Shown: positions 1 through 6,259 of the stretch, in pieces
Layout: each line of letters begins with the position of its first letter
Numbering within the stretch: the first letter of the stretch is position 1
NCBI GenBank assembly: GCA_029287305.1
Contig: JARFRJ010000311.1
Span: 1 to 6,443, forward strand
Reading direction: 5' to 3'
DNA: 6,443 nucleotides
DNA from: Hyphomonas sp.
GTDB lineage: Bacteria > Pseudomonadota > Alphaproteobacteria > Caulobacterales > Hyphomonadaceae
Made by a program: the position numbers and the translations under genes
Notes under the pieces: model-generated
Seen by the model: only the letters and a program-made list of their open reading frames with translations
What the model was told of the DNA's origin: nothing
Database searches by the model: none

Positions 1-2332
1 GTGTGTAGACATCAAATGGCGTTTGAACATCCACACCTGAACCAATGAAGTTTTCAACACTTTTATAGAAAAAGCCCCCAGAAACCGGTGTATTTTCACC
101 ATAATACCAGTCAGCCGATAAATCAAAATTATCTGAAACGAAAGGAAGTAAATTGGTATTCCCATTTTGTCCGTCGCCGCCATCAACCCGGAAAAGTTGA
201 GTAACAGACAATCCGCCTGCGATATCAGCATAGTTAGGTCGCGTTAAAGAACGACTATAAGATGCCCGCAGAACAATTTCATCGGTTGGCTCAAAACGCA
301 CATCTACATTTGGAAGCCAGTATTCATAAGCGCCTCCAAATTCTTCAATAATTGTATTATTTTCATTGTCCAAACCAATAAGAGATAACTCATTGGCTGC
401 TACCCATTTCGTACCTGTCGGAAAGGTCACTTGAGACGGAGATATCACATCTGTTTTATCATAACGTAGCCCCGCATTGATTGTTACAGGCATGGTAGAA
501 ATCTGGAACTCTGAATTAAACTGAACATAAGCGGCCCAACTTTCTTCTTCAATGTTGCGATCAATCAAGAACTCATCTGATCGACAAATACCATCTCCGC
601 CACACACACTGTCAAAATCAGGAGTATCCAGAACCGCAATATATTTATCAAAATCAATGGCAAAGAAATCCTGCTGGGTAATATCAGAGCCGTCAAACTG
701 ATCGAAATTTTCAGCAATATTTAGACGTGTAAAGATATCATCAGGCAGATCTTCAGCCGTTCTGTCAGGTATCCCTGTCCATGTATCATTTTGAACATTT
801 GCAAAAGCAGAGCGTACAGTATTTTTCGTAAACGCCGCACCAAAATCAACACTTTTCACGATTTGTGTATCAAAATCATAACTGCCATCAAGCATAAGTT
901 GATCAATTTCAGTTTTGATAAAACTGTTTCCAAATACATTCCCCGTGGCGATCATGCGCGATGGATCAATATCATTAAGTCCCCCCTGAAAACCAAGGCT
1001 TAAAGCTGGCAATTCTGTTGTAAAATCAAGTCCTTGACTTCTCAACTGCAAGTCTGCCGTACTGATAACAGAGGTTGTTCCATATGGGCTATCCTCGCCA
1101 TTTTCAGCGCTTGAAGTGTGCGCATCAAAAACAAAGTTTAGCCGATCTGTAGCCTGCCACTCCAAATTCAACCCAATAGAGTGATTAACTGCTTTGGTCG
1201 CAAATTTTGCTGCTCCCATGGACAGATCAGATCCCCCATCGCCAAAATTCTCATTATAGAAGAGTATGTCTGCAATCGGCCCATCTCCCCAGGCACTTGT
1301 CACATCCCCATGATTAAACCAGACAGAAAGATCTGACCGACGCGTTGCCACTTTATTTTGAGAATAGAAGTAATCCAGTGTCGCGGTGAACGTGTCGATA
1401 GGTTGATATTGCAGCGCGACCTGGCCATTGATCCGTTCGCGTGAAATATTCGTCAGAGAGTAATTGCCATTTTGCGGCACAGAATAGACATCATCTGGCC
1501 CTGGTCTGTTGGTCACACGCCCGCTATCTTCACCCGGCAATGTACCCCAATTGGCCTCAGACCCTAAATAAGCGCCGCGCCAACCGCTTGTCGTGCCAAA
1601 TTGCGCATAACCGGATTCCCGATCTTGATAACTGCCAACCAGCGCAATCCCAATTGTATCATCCGCAAATGTATTGGAATAAATACCTGAAATTTCCGGG
1701 GTTAAACTCTTATCGTCAAGTGAGGTGACAGAATTATCCAGAACCCCTTTAGCACCAACCGAATAGCGTAGGCCTGGCGCATCCAAAGGACGTGCTGTGC
1801 GCAAATTCAATGTCGAGCCAATGCCCCCTGTCGGTAAATCCGCCCGTCCGGTTTTATAAACCTCAATCTGCGCAATACCTTCAGAGGCGAGATTACCAAA
1901 ATCAAAACTCCGCGAAGCAGGTGCACCAGCCTCCAAAAAGGCGGTTGGCATTTGACGGCCATTGACCAATACAAGGTTATAGTCCGGACCAAACCCACGT
2001 ACAGTAACCCGGCTACCCTCACCATTTTGGCGATCAATCGACACACCTGTAATCCGTTGCAAGGATTCAGCCAGATTGGTATCGGGAAATTTGCCCATAT
2101 CTTCAGCCGTTATTGCATCCAACACGCCTTGGGCGTTGCGCTTCAGATCAGCCGATTCTTGCAAGCTTTTCCGAATACCTTGGACAACGATCACATCCTG
2201 ACGAAGCTCATCCTCGTCAGCGCCCGTGACTGTCTCTTGCGCAAAGGCTGGCCCTGCCAGAGCCAAGGCAGAAACCCCGCCCAGCATTAGAGCGCCCAAG
2301 CGACTTCTTTTTCCTGTTGGTATTAAATTCAT
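1..2332 (-). CDS. TonB-dependent receptor, carbohydrate type (Caulobacter/Xanthomonas-like family), C-terminus beyond the window
   Basis: Outer-membrane beta-barrel receptor predicted to take up a glycan oligosaccharide into the periplasm using TonB energy. The frame is open from the ATG at 2332 to base 1, about 777 codons with no stop. Family members usually run roughly 850-1000 residues, so the last barrel strands are missing. A signal peptide ends near AFA|QE (residues 29-33). A TonB-box-like DVIVVQGIRKSL follows at about 46-57. The plug carries hallmark motifs: GKFPDTNLAESLQRITGVSIDR (80-101, in pieces), VTVRGFGPDYN (109-119), LVNGRQMP (122-129), RSFDFGNLASEGI (141-153) and EVYKTGRADLPTGGIGSTLNLRTARPLD (157-184, in pieces). 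These match the family known as TIGR01782. LRASYSRSLTRPNYADIAGG near the left end is typical of late barrel strands. C577 and C583 (CGGDGIC) may close an extracellular loop. The start is supported by GGGAGG a few bases upstream. The gene lies 43 bases downstream of the GH16 gene with no terminator between, so co-transcription and a beta-glucan substrate are inferred. The exact ligand is not shown by the sequence. Confidence 0.93.
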   Translation of the reverse strand, partial: MNLIPTGKRSRLGALMLGGVSALALAGPAFAQETVTGADEDELRQDVIVVQGIRKSLQESADLKRNAQGVLDAITAEDMGKFPDTNLAESLQRITGVSIDRQNGEGSRVTVRGFGPDYNLVLVNGRQMPTAFLEAGAPASRSFDFGNLASEGIAQIEVYKTGRADLPTGGIGSTLNLRTARPLDAPGLRYSVGAKGVLDNSVTSLDDKSLTPEISGIYSNTFADDTIGIALVGSYQDRESGYAQFGTTSGWRGAYLGSEANWGTLPGEDSGRVTNRPGPDDVYSVPQNGNYSLTNISRERINGQVALQYQPIDTFTATLDYFYSQNKVATRRSDLSVWFNHGDVTSAWGDGPIADILFYNENFGDGGSDLSMGAAKFATKAVNHSIGLNLEWQATDRLNFVFDAHTSSAENGEDSPYGTTSVISTADLQLRSQGLDFTTELPALSLGFQGGLNDIDPSRMIATGNVFGNSFIKTEIDQLMLDGSYDFDTQIVKSVDFGAAFTKNTVRSAFANVQNDTWTGIPDRTAEDLPDDIFTRLNIAENFDQFDGSDITQQDFFAIDFDKYIAVLDTPDFDSVCGGDGICRSDEFLIDRNIEEESWAAYVQFNSEFQISTMPVTINAGLRYDKTDVISPSQVTFPTGTKWVAANELSLIGLDNENNTIIEEFGGAYEYWLPNVDVRFEPTDEIVLRASYSRSLTRPNYADIAGGLSVTQLFRVDGGDGQNGNTNLLPFVSDNFDLSADWYYGENTPVSGGFFYKSVENFIGSGVDVQTPFDVYT

Positions 2333-2337
2333 ATTTT

Positions 2338-2343
2338 CCTCCC
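2338..2343 (-). promoter_or_regulatory. Ribosome binding site of the left TonB-dependent receptor
   Basis: Read on the minus strand, GGGAGG lies five bases upstream of the ATG at 2332. This strong Shine-Dalgarno match fixes the receptor start. The same GGGAGG hexamer precedes the GH16 gene. Confidence 0.75.
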
Positions 2344-2375
2344 ATGAATTTTATAAATACTTTGAAAACTAAAAA

Positions 2376-3530
2376 TTATCTGGCCTGGACCTCCCAGGGA
2401 CCCTGGGGCTCTCCTTGCCAGTTTTGATCCGTCAGACAAGGCAGACCAGTTTGCCAATCCTGTCTGCATTGCTCCACACGCACCCAATCGACGCGCAGTT
2501 CAGCCGGGAATGAGGCTGGATCAAAGCCCTTCCCGTTTGATTTTTCCGCTAGATTTCCGCCTACCGCTAGGTTCAGCATCATATAAAAAGGCTGATCAAA
2601 AGGCGCGTAGGGGTTTTCCGCCTTATCCGCAGAGGCGGTGAACCAGTCCTTGCTTTCAATACGCATGTACACCTTACCATCTACGAGCCATTGGATCACA
2701 CCCTCGGCCCATTCAACGGCATAGACCCGCCATTCCTCTGAAGGGCCGGGCAGGCGACCCCCTTCTGCTTTTAGGAAGAGATAGGTATTTTGAGGAATTT
2801 CATTGCCAAAATGCAACGCACCGGAGGTATGCCGCTCTATGCCGCCAGGGCAGTCCTCACAAGGCGTATTGAGATTAACCGCCTCCATAATATCGATCTC
2901 GCCTGAAAGTGGCCAGCCGCCATAAGTGTCCGTTTCGGGCATCATCCAGAAAGCCGGCCATGTGCCTTGCCCCTCTGGAAGCTTCATGCGCGCTGAAAAA
3001 CGGCCATATTTATAGGCGGCAAGTCCTTTTGTACGCACTTTACCAGATGTGTAGGCTTGCCACTTTTTCCCGCCTGGCGCGCCCTTCATATCTTCTGGGT
3101 AGAGCGGACCAGTATAGCGCCCCTTTTTGGCGATCAAGCGCAGAAGGCCATCCTCAATCTGAATGTTTTCAGGCCGATCTGTGTAGCATTGGCGCTCATT
3201 ATTGCCACCGCCCCAGCAAGACACTTCCGGGCGCCATTTGGTCCGATCAAGGCCCTCGCCGTCAAAATTATCTTCCCAAACTAGGTGCCAAATTTTATCA
3301 GACTTTTGTTCTGGAGAATTTTTTTGTGCAGACGGATCAGCCTCTGCCTGAGACATTTCTTCGGCAGAATCATTATTACTAGCTTCCATTATAGCCGAAG
3401 TTTGACCAGACGCATCCTCGTCAGACCGATCCTCACCAGATGCCTCAGACAAGCCTTGCGCGCAGGCGTTCCCAGCCATGAGCATGGCAATAATCAGATA
3501 TACTGTGGGCAATTTCCCAAACAGCGCCAA
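2376..3530 (-). CDS. Secreted family 16 glycoside hydrolase, laminarinase / endo-beta-1,3-glucanase type
   Basis: Predicted to hydrolyse beta-1,3-glucan such as laminarin outside the cytoplasm, giving oligosaccharides for the receptor gene that follows. The protein is 384 residues. A signal peptide with hydrophobic core VYLIIAMLMAG ends near ACA|QG (residues 22-26). An acidic, Ser/Glu/Asp-rich, low-complexity linker follows (about 27-78), then the GH16 jelly-roll (about 80-355). The catalytic motif GEIDIMEA gives nucleophile E211, D213 and acid/base E216. This extra-residue ExDxxE spacing is typical of laminarinase-like GH16 (subfamily 3). Other conserved blocks are SCWGGGNNERQCYTDR (104-119), YGRFSARMKLPEGQGTWPAFWMMP (175-198, in pieces), LNLAVGGNLAEK (319-330) and VDWVRVEQC (347-355). 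The start must be TTG: TAA lies three codons upstream in frame, and the next ATG would destroy the signal peptide. GGGAGG sits 10 bases before the TTG. Six cysteines fall in three close pairs (105/115, 224/227, 355/365). The exact glucan is inferred, not proven. Confidence 0.95.
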   Translation of the reverse strand: MALFGKLPTVYLIIAMLMAGNACAQGLSEASGEDRSDEDASGQTSAIMEASNNDSAEEMSQAEADPSAQKNSPEQKSDKIWHLVWEDNFDGEGLDRTKWRPEVSCWGGGNNERQCYTDRPENIQIEDGLLRLIAKKGRYTGPLYPEDMKGAPGGKKWQAYTSGKVRTKGLAAYKYGRFSARMKLPEGQGTWPAFWMMPETDTYGGWPLSGEIDIMEAVNLNTPCEDCPGGIERHTSGALHFGNEIPQNTYLFLKAEGGRLPGPSEEWRVYAVEWAEGVIQWLVDGKVYMRIESKDWFTASADKAENPYAPFDQPFYMMLNLAVGGNLAEKSNGKGFDPASFPAELRVDWVRVEQCRQDWQTGLPCLTDQNWQGEPQGPWEVQAR

Positions 3531-3540
3531 GCGACCTTAT

Positions 3541-3546
3541 CCTCCC
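3541..3546 (-). promoter_or_regulatory. Ribosome binding site supporting the TTG start of the GH16 gene
   Basis: On the minus strand GGGAGG lies 10 bases upstream of the TTG at 3530-3528. The spacing is slightly long. No ATG or GTG in the gene's frame follows the in-frame TAA early enough to include the whole signal peptide, so this site decides the start. A second in-frame TTG at codon 7 is possible but further from the site. Confidence 0.55.
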
Positions 3547-3553
3547 GGTCATA

Positions 3554-3581
3554 ATGCGCATCTGTCTTTTATCCGCAGATG
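3554..3581 (-). promoter_or_regulatory. Inverted repeat and 8-bp palindrome in the GH16 leader, possible operator
   Basis: Six-base arms CATCTG and CAGATG are separated by 11 bases, and one arm overlaps the perfect palindrome ATGCGCAT. The element lies just downstream of an AT-rich possible -10 region and about 24 bases upstream of the GH16 TTG start. It could be a repressor operator or a 5' leader hairpin. The arms are short, so chance is a real alternative. Confidence 0.3.
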
Positions 3582-3768
3582 TCGCGATTTATATATTAAA
3601 TTTCATCAACTTATTGCCCCTAAAGGGCCTCGCGATCAGGGTCAAGAGAGAATTTTAGGCGACCGCATAATTTCAATACACAGAGACCAAAAGGTCACAC
3701 TCCAAAATATAAAACGCATTTCTCATACAATATTCACGACACATCGCGGGTATGTACTTCGCCAGCCC

Positions 3769-5922
3769 TCAAAATACATAGGACAGGGTCAGGCGCGCAT
3801 TAAAAGGGGCGGCAGGGGAGATATTATTATCATTATGCGCGGCGGGGAAAAACTCTGCATCCAGCAGATTTTCAATATTAAGCTGCAGGCCAATATCCTC
3901 TGTCAGATTATAATAGAGCGCCGCATCCATACGGGTATAATCCGGCAAGCTTACCGCATTGCTGAGAGACGCAAATTGCTCGGACTGATAGGTCAACCCT
4001 AGGCCAAAGCCCCATTTGGAATTTAAATCATAGCGGCTCCAGAGTGCCACCATATGCTCTGGCACTTGTGAGAGCACGCGATTATCCACACCTGCATCCA
4101 CCACACGTCCACGCTCTTTGGCGTCAAGATAACTATAGCTGGCATTGAAAGACCAATCGGGCTGTATTCTACCCAAGATTTGCGCTTCAAAGCCCTGCGT
4201 CCGGCTGCCAATTATGAGGAGATTTTCCGGATTAGCCGGATCGATAACGGTTCCGCCCGCCACATCCAATTGAAACAGGGACGCGGTAAAAGCCAATTGC
4301 GGGCTGATATCCCATTTTGCGCCGACCTCATAATTATCATAGACAAGCGGATCAAGCGTAGAACTGGACGGGGTCAGCACCAGAAATTGATCCCCCGAAC
4401 GCGGCAGGAAGGATTTCGCCCAACTGGCATAAAAAGAGATATGTTCAAGCGGCTTGTAAATAAGCCCTAGACGCGGGGATATCTCCTCATCGACGCGCTC
4501 TAGCGTCAAAGCCTGACCGCCATTCGAGGCCAGAATGCTTGCATCCGCATTCTCAACGCTAAAATCAAACCGGTCAAAGCGAACCCCGGCAATGAGTTTC
4601 AGCGTATCGGTCAGATCAATCTGATCCTGGGCATAAAAGGACAGAAATTTAACATCCGAAGCGCGCGTGCGCGTGAATTCCGGAAACCCGACCTCTGGCA
4701 CGATGACAGGATCGCTAAAGGCAAATTCAATCTGATCATCTTCAGACGCTTTAAAAAAGGCGTCCTTTCGCGTATTTTGTGTGCTTTGATTGCCATATTC
4801 AAAACCGAACAGAAGCGTATGTTCGGCAAAGCCTGTGGTGAAATCAGCCACAAGATTACTCTGCACAATAAAATTTTGTCGCCCTGTCTCATCTCGATAG
4901 CCATCAAGCTTGAGCGTATTCGCACCAAGATCAATGCCGACCGGATAGATGTTCTGATAGAGTTTGTCATAGTCTGCATATTGCAGGATTGTATTAAAGC
5001 TGATCTGGTCTGAAACTTGGTGGTCCAGACGTGCCCGCGCAATATGCGCCTGCAAACTGGTTCTATTCAGCTCTGATGATCCAAAGAAGGTCTCATCAAA
5101 CCCCTTCAGAGGCGCACCATTTACCGACGGGATACCGCGATCGACAATGCGGTCATCATCCACATATTCATAGGACAGAACAAGATGTGTGTCCGGACTG
5201 ATCTGGACTTTCGCTTTCGGATTGATCGCAAACCGGTCGCCCTCAAAGACATCGCGGTGATTATCCAAACGCTCATAATAGGCATTCAGACGCATCGCAA
5301 ATTCATCACTCACCGCGCGATTATCATCAAGCATGACTGCGCCAGAACCAAATGTGTTCATCCCCACCTCCAGCCCGGTAAAATTATCCTTCAAGACCGG
5401 TTTTTTACTCACGCGATTGACAATACCGCCGCCGCCACCGCGGCCAAATATCAGCGCATTGGCACCGCGTAATATTTCAACCTGCTCCAAATTATAAAGC
5501 GGACGAAAATACTGCACATCATCGCGCAGACCATCGAGGAAGAAATCTGCCGTCGTATTCTGACCGCGTATGGTAATCTGGTCACGATGCCCCTCGCCCT
5601 GCCCGATCGAGAGGCCGGGGGTGAAGCGGGTAATATCCTCAATACTTCGAAAGGCTTGGCTCGTGATCTGCTCGCCGGTAATGATCGACAGGCTTTGGGG
5701 CACATCAACGAGCGGGGTCAGCGTTTTCGTTCCAGAAAATTTCTCATTGGCAAGCGCGCGGCCCGTGACAATAATCGGATCCTGAATTTGGGCGGCCTCG
5801 CCCTCACCTGTGAAAGTGCTCTCTTCATATTGATTTTGGGGCATTTGCGCATGGGCGATAAGGCCGAGTGGACCGCCAAGTATAAATACAGGCATCAGGC
5901 ATGTGAAAAAGCGGGGAAACAT
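3769..5922 (-). CDS. TonB-dependent siderophore receptor (catecholate/Fiu-like type)
   Basis: Outer-membrane receptor predicted to bind a ferric siderophore and pull it into the periplasm with energy from TonB-ExbB-ExbD. It is a complete 717-residue protein, the normal size for the siderophore receptor family (TIGR01783). A signal peptide ends near AHA|QM (residues 23-27). DPIIVTGR (48-55) is a likely TonB box. The plug (about 65-175) holds VDVPQSLSIITGEQI, DITRFTPGLSIGQGEG, ITIRGQNTTADFFLDGLRD, YNLEQVEILRGANALIFGRG and a glycine run ending GIVNRVSKKP. The 22-strand barrel follows, with FLSFYAQDQIDLTDTLKLIAGVRFDRFD (427-454, in pieces) and LNIENLLDAEFF (681-692). The chain ends SYVF, with the C-terminal phenylalanine used by the BAM assembly machinery. 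AAAGG seven bases before the ATG is an acceptable ribosome binding site. Two Fur-like boxes upstream suggest iron repression. The ligand class (catecholate rather than hydroxamate) is only a resemblance and is uncertain. Confidence 0.95.
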   Translation of the reverse strand: MFPRFFTCLMPVFILGGPLGLIAHAQMPQNQYEESTFTGEGEAAQIQDPIIVTGRALANEKFSGTKTLTPLVDVPQSLSIITGEQITSQAFRSIEDITRFTPGLSIGQGEGHRDQITIRGQNTTADFFLDGLRDDVQYFRPLYNLEQVEILRGANALIFGRGGGGGIVNRVSKKPVLKDNFTGLEVGMNTFGSGAVMLDDNRAVSDEFAMRLNAYYERLDNHRDVFEGDRFAINPKAKVQISPDTHLVLSYEYVDDDRIVDRGIPSVNGAPLKGFDETFFGSSELNRTSLQAHIARARLDHQVSDQISFNTILQYADYDKLYQNIYPVGIDLGANTLKLDGYRDETGRQNFIVQSNLVADFTTGFAEHTLLFGFEYGNQSTQNTRKDAFFKASEDDQIEFAFSDPVIVPEVGFPEFTRTRASDVKFLSFYAQDQIDLTDTLKLIAGVRFDRFDFSVENADASILASNGGQALTLERVDEEISPRLGLIYKPLEHISFYASWAKSFLPRSGDQFLVLTPSSSTLDPLVYDNYEVGAKWDISPQLAFTASLFQLDVAGGTVIDPANPENLLIIGSRTQGFEAQILGRIQPDWSFNASYSYLDAKERGRVVDAGVDNRVLSQVPEHMVALWSRYDLNSKWGFGLGLTYQSEQFASLSNAVSLPDYTRMDAALYYNLTEDIGLQLNIENLLDAEFFPAAHNDNNISPAAPFNARLTLSYVF

Positions 5923-5936
5923 AAAAAAGCCTTTAT

Positions 5937-5951
5937 TGAGAATAAGTCTCA
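5937..5951. promoter_or_regulatory. Fur-box-like palindrome (TGAGAATAAGTCTCA)
   Basis: A 15-base inverted repeat with five-base arms TGAGA/TCTCA. It matches the 7-1-7 Fur pattern TGAGAATNATTCTCA with a single mismatch. It lies 14 bases upstream of the receptor ATG and overlaps the expected transcription start, a classic position for iron-dependent repression by Fur. A related regulator of the Fur family (for example Irr) is an alternative reader. Confidence 0.6.
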
Positions 5952-5952
5952 G

Positions 5953-5982
5953 TATCTACAGCCGTGAGATAATGAAAGTCAA
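5953..5982 (-). promoter_or_regulatory. Candidate sigma-70 promoter of the siderophore receptor
   Basis: On the minus strand TTGACT (5982-5977) is a good -35 match. Eighteen bases later TAGATA (5958-5953) is a weak -10 match. The start point would fall about 20-25 bases upstream of the ATG at 5922. Its placement among two Fur-like boxes supports the call, but the -10 is poor, so the exact hexamer is uncertain. Confidence 0.4.
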
Positions 5983-5986
5983 TTGC
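5968..5986. promoter_or_regulatory. Second, weaker Fur-box-like site overlapping the -35 region
   Basis: The 19 bases GATAATGAAAGTCAATTGC agree at 14 positions with the classic Fur box GATAATGATAATCATTATC, including the whole GATAATGA half. The site covers the proposed -35 hexamer, 16 bases from the first box. Paired Fur sites are common in front of siderophore receptors. The right half is poor, so this call is weaker. Confidence 0.4.
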
Positions 5987-6022
5987 AATTATGTGTCCTC
6001 TCTCTTTTTTCTTAAATTTTTA

Positions 6023-6190
6023 TTATGCAGGCCGTAAAAGCGAATTTATGTCATCTGGACTTATACTTATCCGAACGGCGCGCCGCATGACCATTAGAAG
6101 CAGCGCGACAACGACAAGCCTGTCGTTACGCTGGTCGTCGCGCTGCTCGCGCTGCGCGTCGCGCTGCTCGTCGCGCTGCGCGCAAAACAC
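6023..6190 (-). CDS. Possible small membrane protein with a Gln-Arg-Asp repeat (55 residues), not recognised
   Basis: I do not recognise this ORF. It would start at GTG (6190-6188) and end at TAA (6025-6023). Residues 4-24 are a highly charged, probably helical stretch, AQRDEQRDAQREQRDDQRND followed by R. Next comes a hydrophobic segment LVVVALLLMVM (25-35), then RR and a short C-terminal tail ending SLLRPA. A charged helix followed by a single membrane span with flanking arginines is protein-like. The DNA repeat units differ in length by 3 bases (12, 9, 12, 12), so the frame is kept. Against it: no ATG, no clear ribosome binding site, and the frame stays open upstream only to a TGA at about 6232. 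It may be a chance reading of a GC-rich repeat, or the broken 3' end of a longer gene. It points the same way as the siderophore receptor, 100 bases upstream of it. Confidence 0.3.
   Translation of the reverse strand: MFCAQRDEQRDAQREQRDDQRNDRLVVVALLLMVMRRAVRISISPDDINSLLRPA
6099..6147. repeat. Long imperfect inverted repeat (18-bp stem with a 9-base bulge)
   Basis: The left arm 6099-6116 (AGCAGCGCGACAACGACA) pairs with TGTCGTT (6121-6127) and GTCGCGCTGCT (6137-6147). The loop is AGCC and bases 6128-6136 are unpaired on the right side. Because GTCGCGCTGCT recurs at 6158-6168, the outer arm has an alternative partner. The structure could fold in RNA from either strand. No T tract follows, so it does not look like a standard intrinsic terminator. 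Confidence 0.65.
6137..6181. repeat. Short GC-rich direct repeats, unit GTCGCGCTGCTC
   Basis: Four adjacent units on the plus strand: GTCGCGCTGCTC (6137-6148), a shortened GCGCTGCGC (6149-6157), GTCGCGCTGCTC (6158-6169) and GTCGCGCTGCGC (6170-6181). They can also be read as a 21-base and a 24-base copy of one longer unit that differ only by a missing GTC. The tract stands out sharply against AT-rich flanks. Slippage or unequal copying of a 12-base unit would explain it. Confidence 0.8.
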
Positions 6191-6259
6191 ACAATAAGAA
6201 TGACTTAAAGCCCCAAGGCAGTTCCAGAAGACTCATAAACACTTTAAGCGCTGGAGTAA

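Larger units (their letters stand above)
3531..3768 (-). promoter_or_regulatory. Spacer between the siderophore receptor and the GH16 gene; probable promoter and leader of the GH16-receptor unit
   Basis: This is the only sizeable gap between the large genes (238 bases) and carries no credible ORF. An AT-rich run reading TTTAATATATAAAT on the minus strand (3587-3600) could hold a -10 element, but I could not place a good -35 at standard spacing. Downstream of it lie an inverted repeat, CATCTG (3559-3564) with CAGATG (3576-3581), and the perfect palindrome ATGCGCAT (3554-3561). Further upstream are GACC-AAAA-GGTC (3685-3696) and GCCC-CTAAA-GGGC (3616-3628). None is followed by a clear T tract, so I cannot name a terminator for the siderophore receptor. 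A separate promoter for the GH16 gene is inferred from the gap length. Confidence 0.45.

Noticed and set aside
1952..2290. Plus-strand ORF of 112 codons opposite the start of the left receptor
   Set aside because: It is antisense to the conserved plug domain of the TonB-dependent receptor, whose family motifs are unmistakable.
2260..2346. An ATG upstream of the left receptor start, overlapping GGGAGG
   Set aside because: It is in a different frame, its product is short and basic, and it covers the ribosome binding site of the true start. Any role in translation control would be speculation.
3616..3628. GCCC-CTAAA-GGGC hairpin considered as a terminator
   Set aside because: The stem is only four base pairs and no T tract follows on the minus strand.
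3685..3696. GACC-AAAA-GGTC hairpin considered as the siderophore receptor terminator
   Set aside because: The stem is only four base pairs and the bases after it are not T-rich.
2909..4002. Several plus-strand ORFs opposite the GH16 gene and the end of the siderophore receptor
   Set aside because: They are antisense shadows of well-supported genes, show no domain features and lack ribosome binding sites.
6137..6181. Repeat tract considered as a CRISPR array
   Set aside because: The units are about 12 bases, directly adjacent and without spacers, and no cas gene is present.
5991..6197. Plus-strand 68-codon ORF with a Ser-Arg-Cys-rich C-terminus
   Set aside because: It begins immediately beside the receptor promoter without a ribosome binding site. 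Its odd Cys/Arg/Ser tail is just another reading of the GC-rich repeat, and the minus-strand frame is more protein-like.
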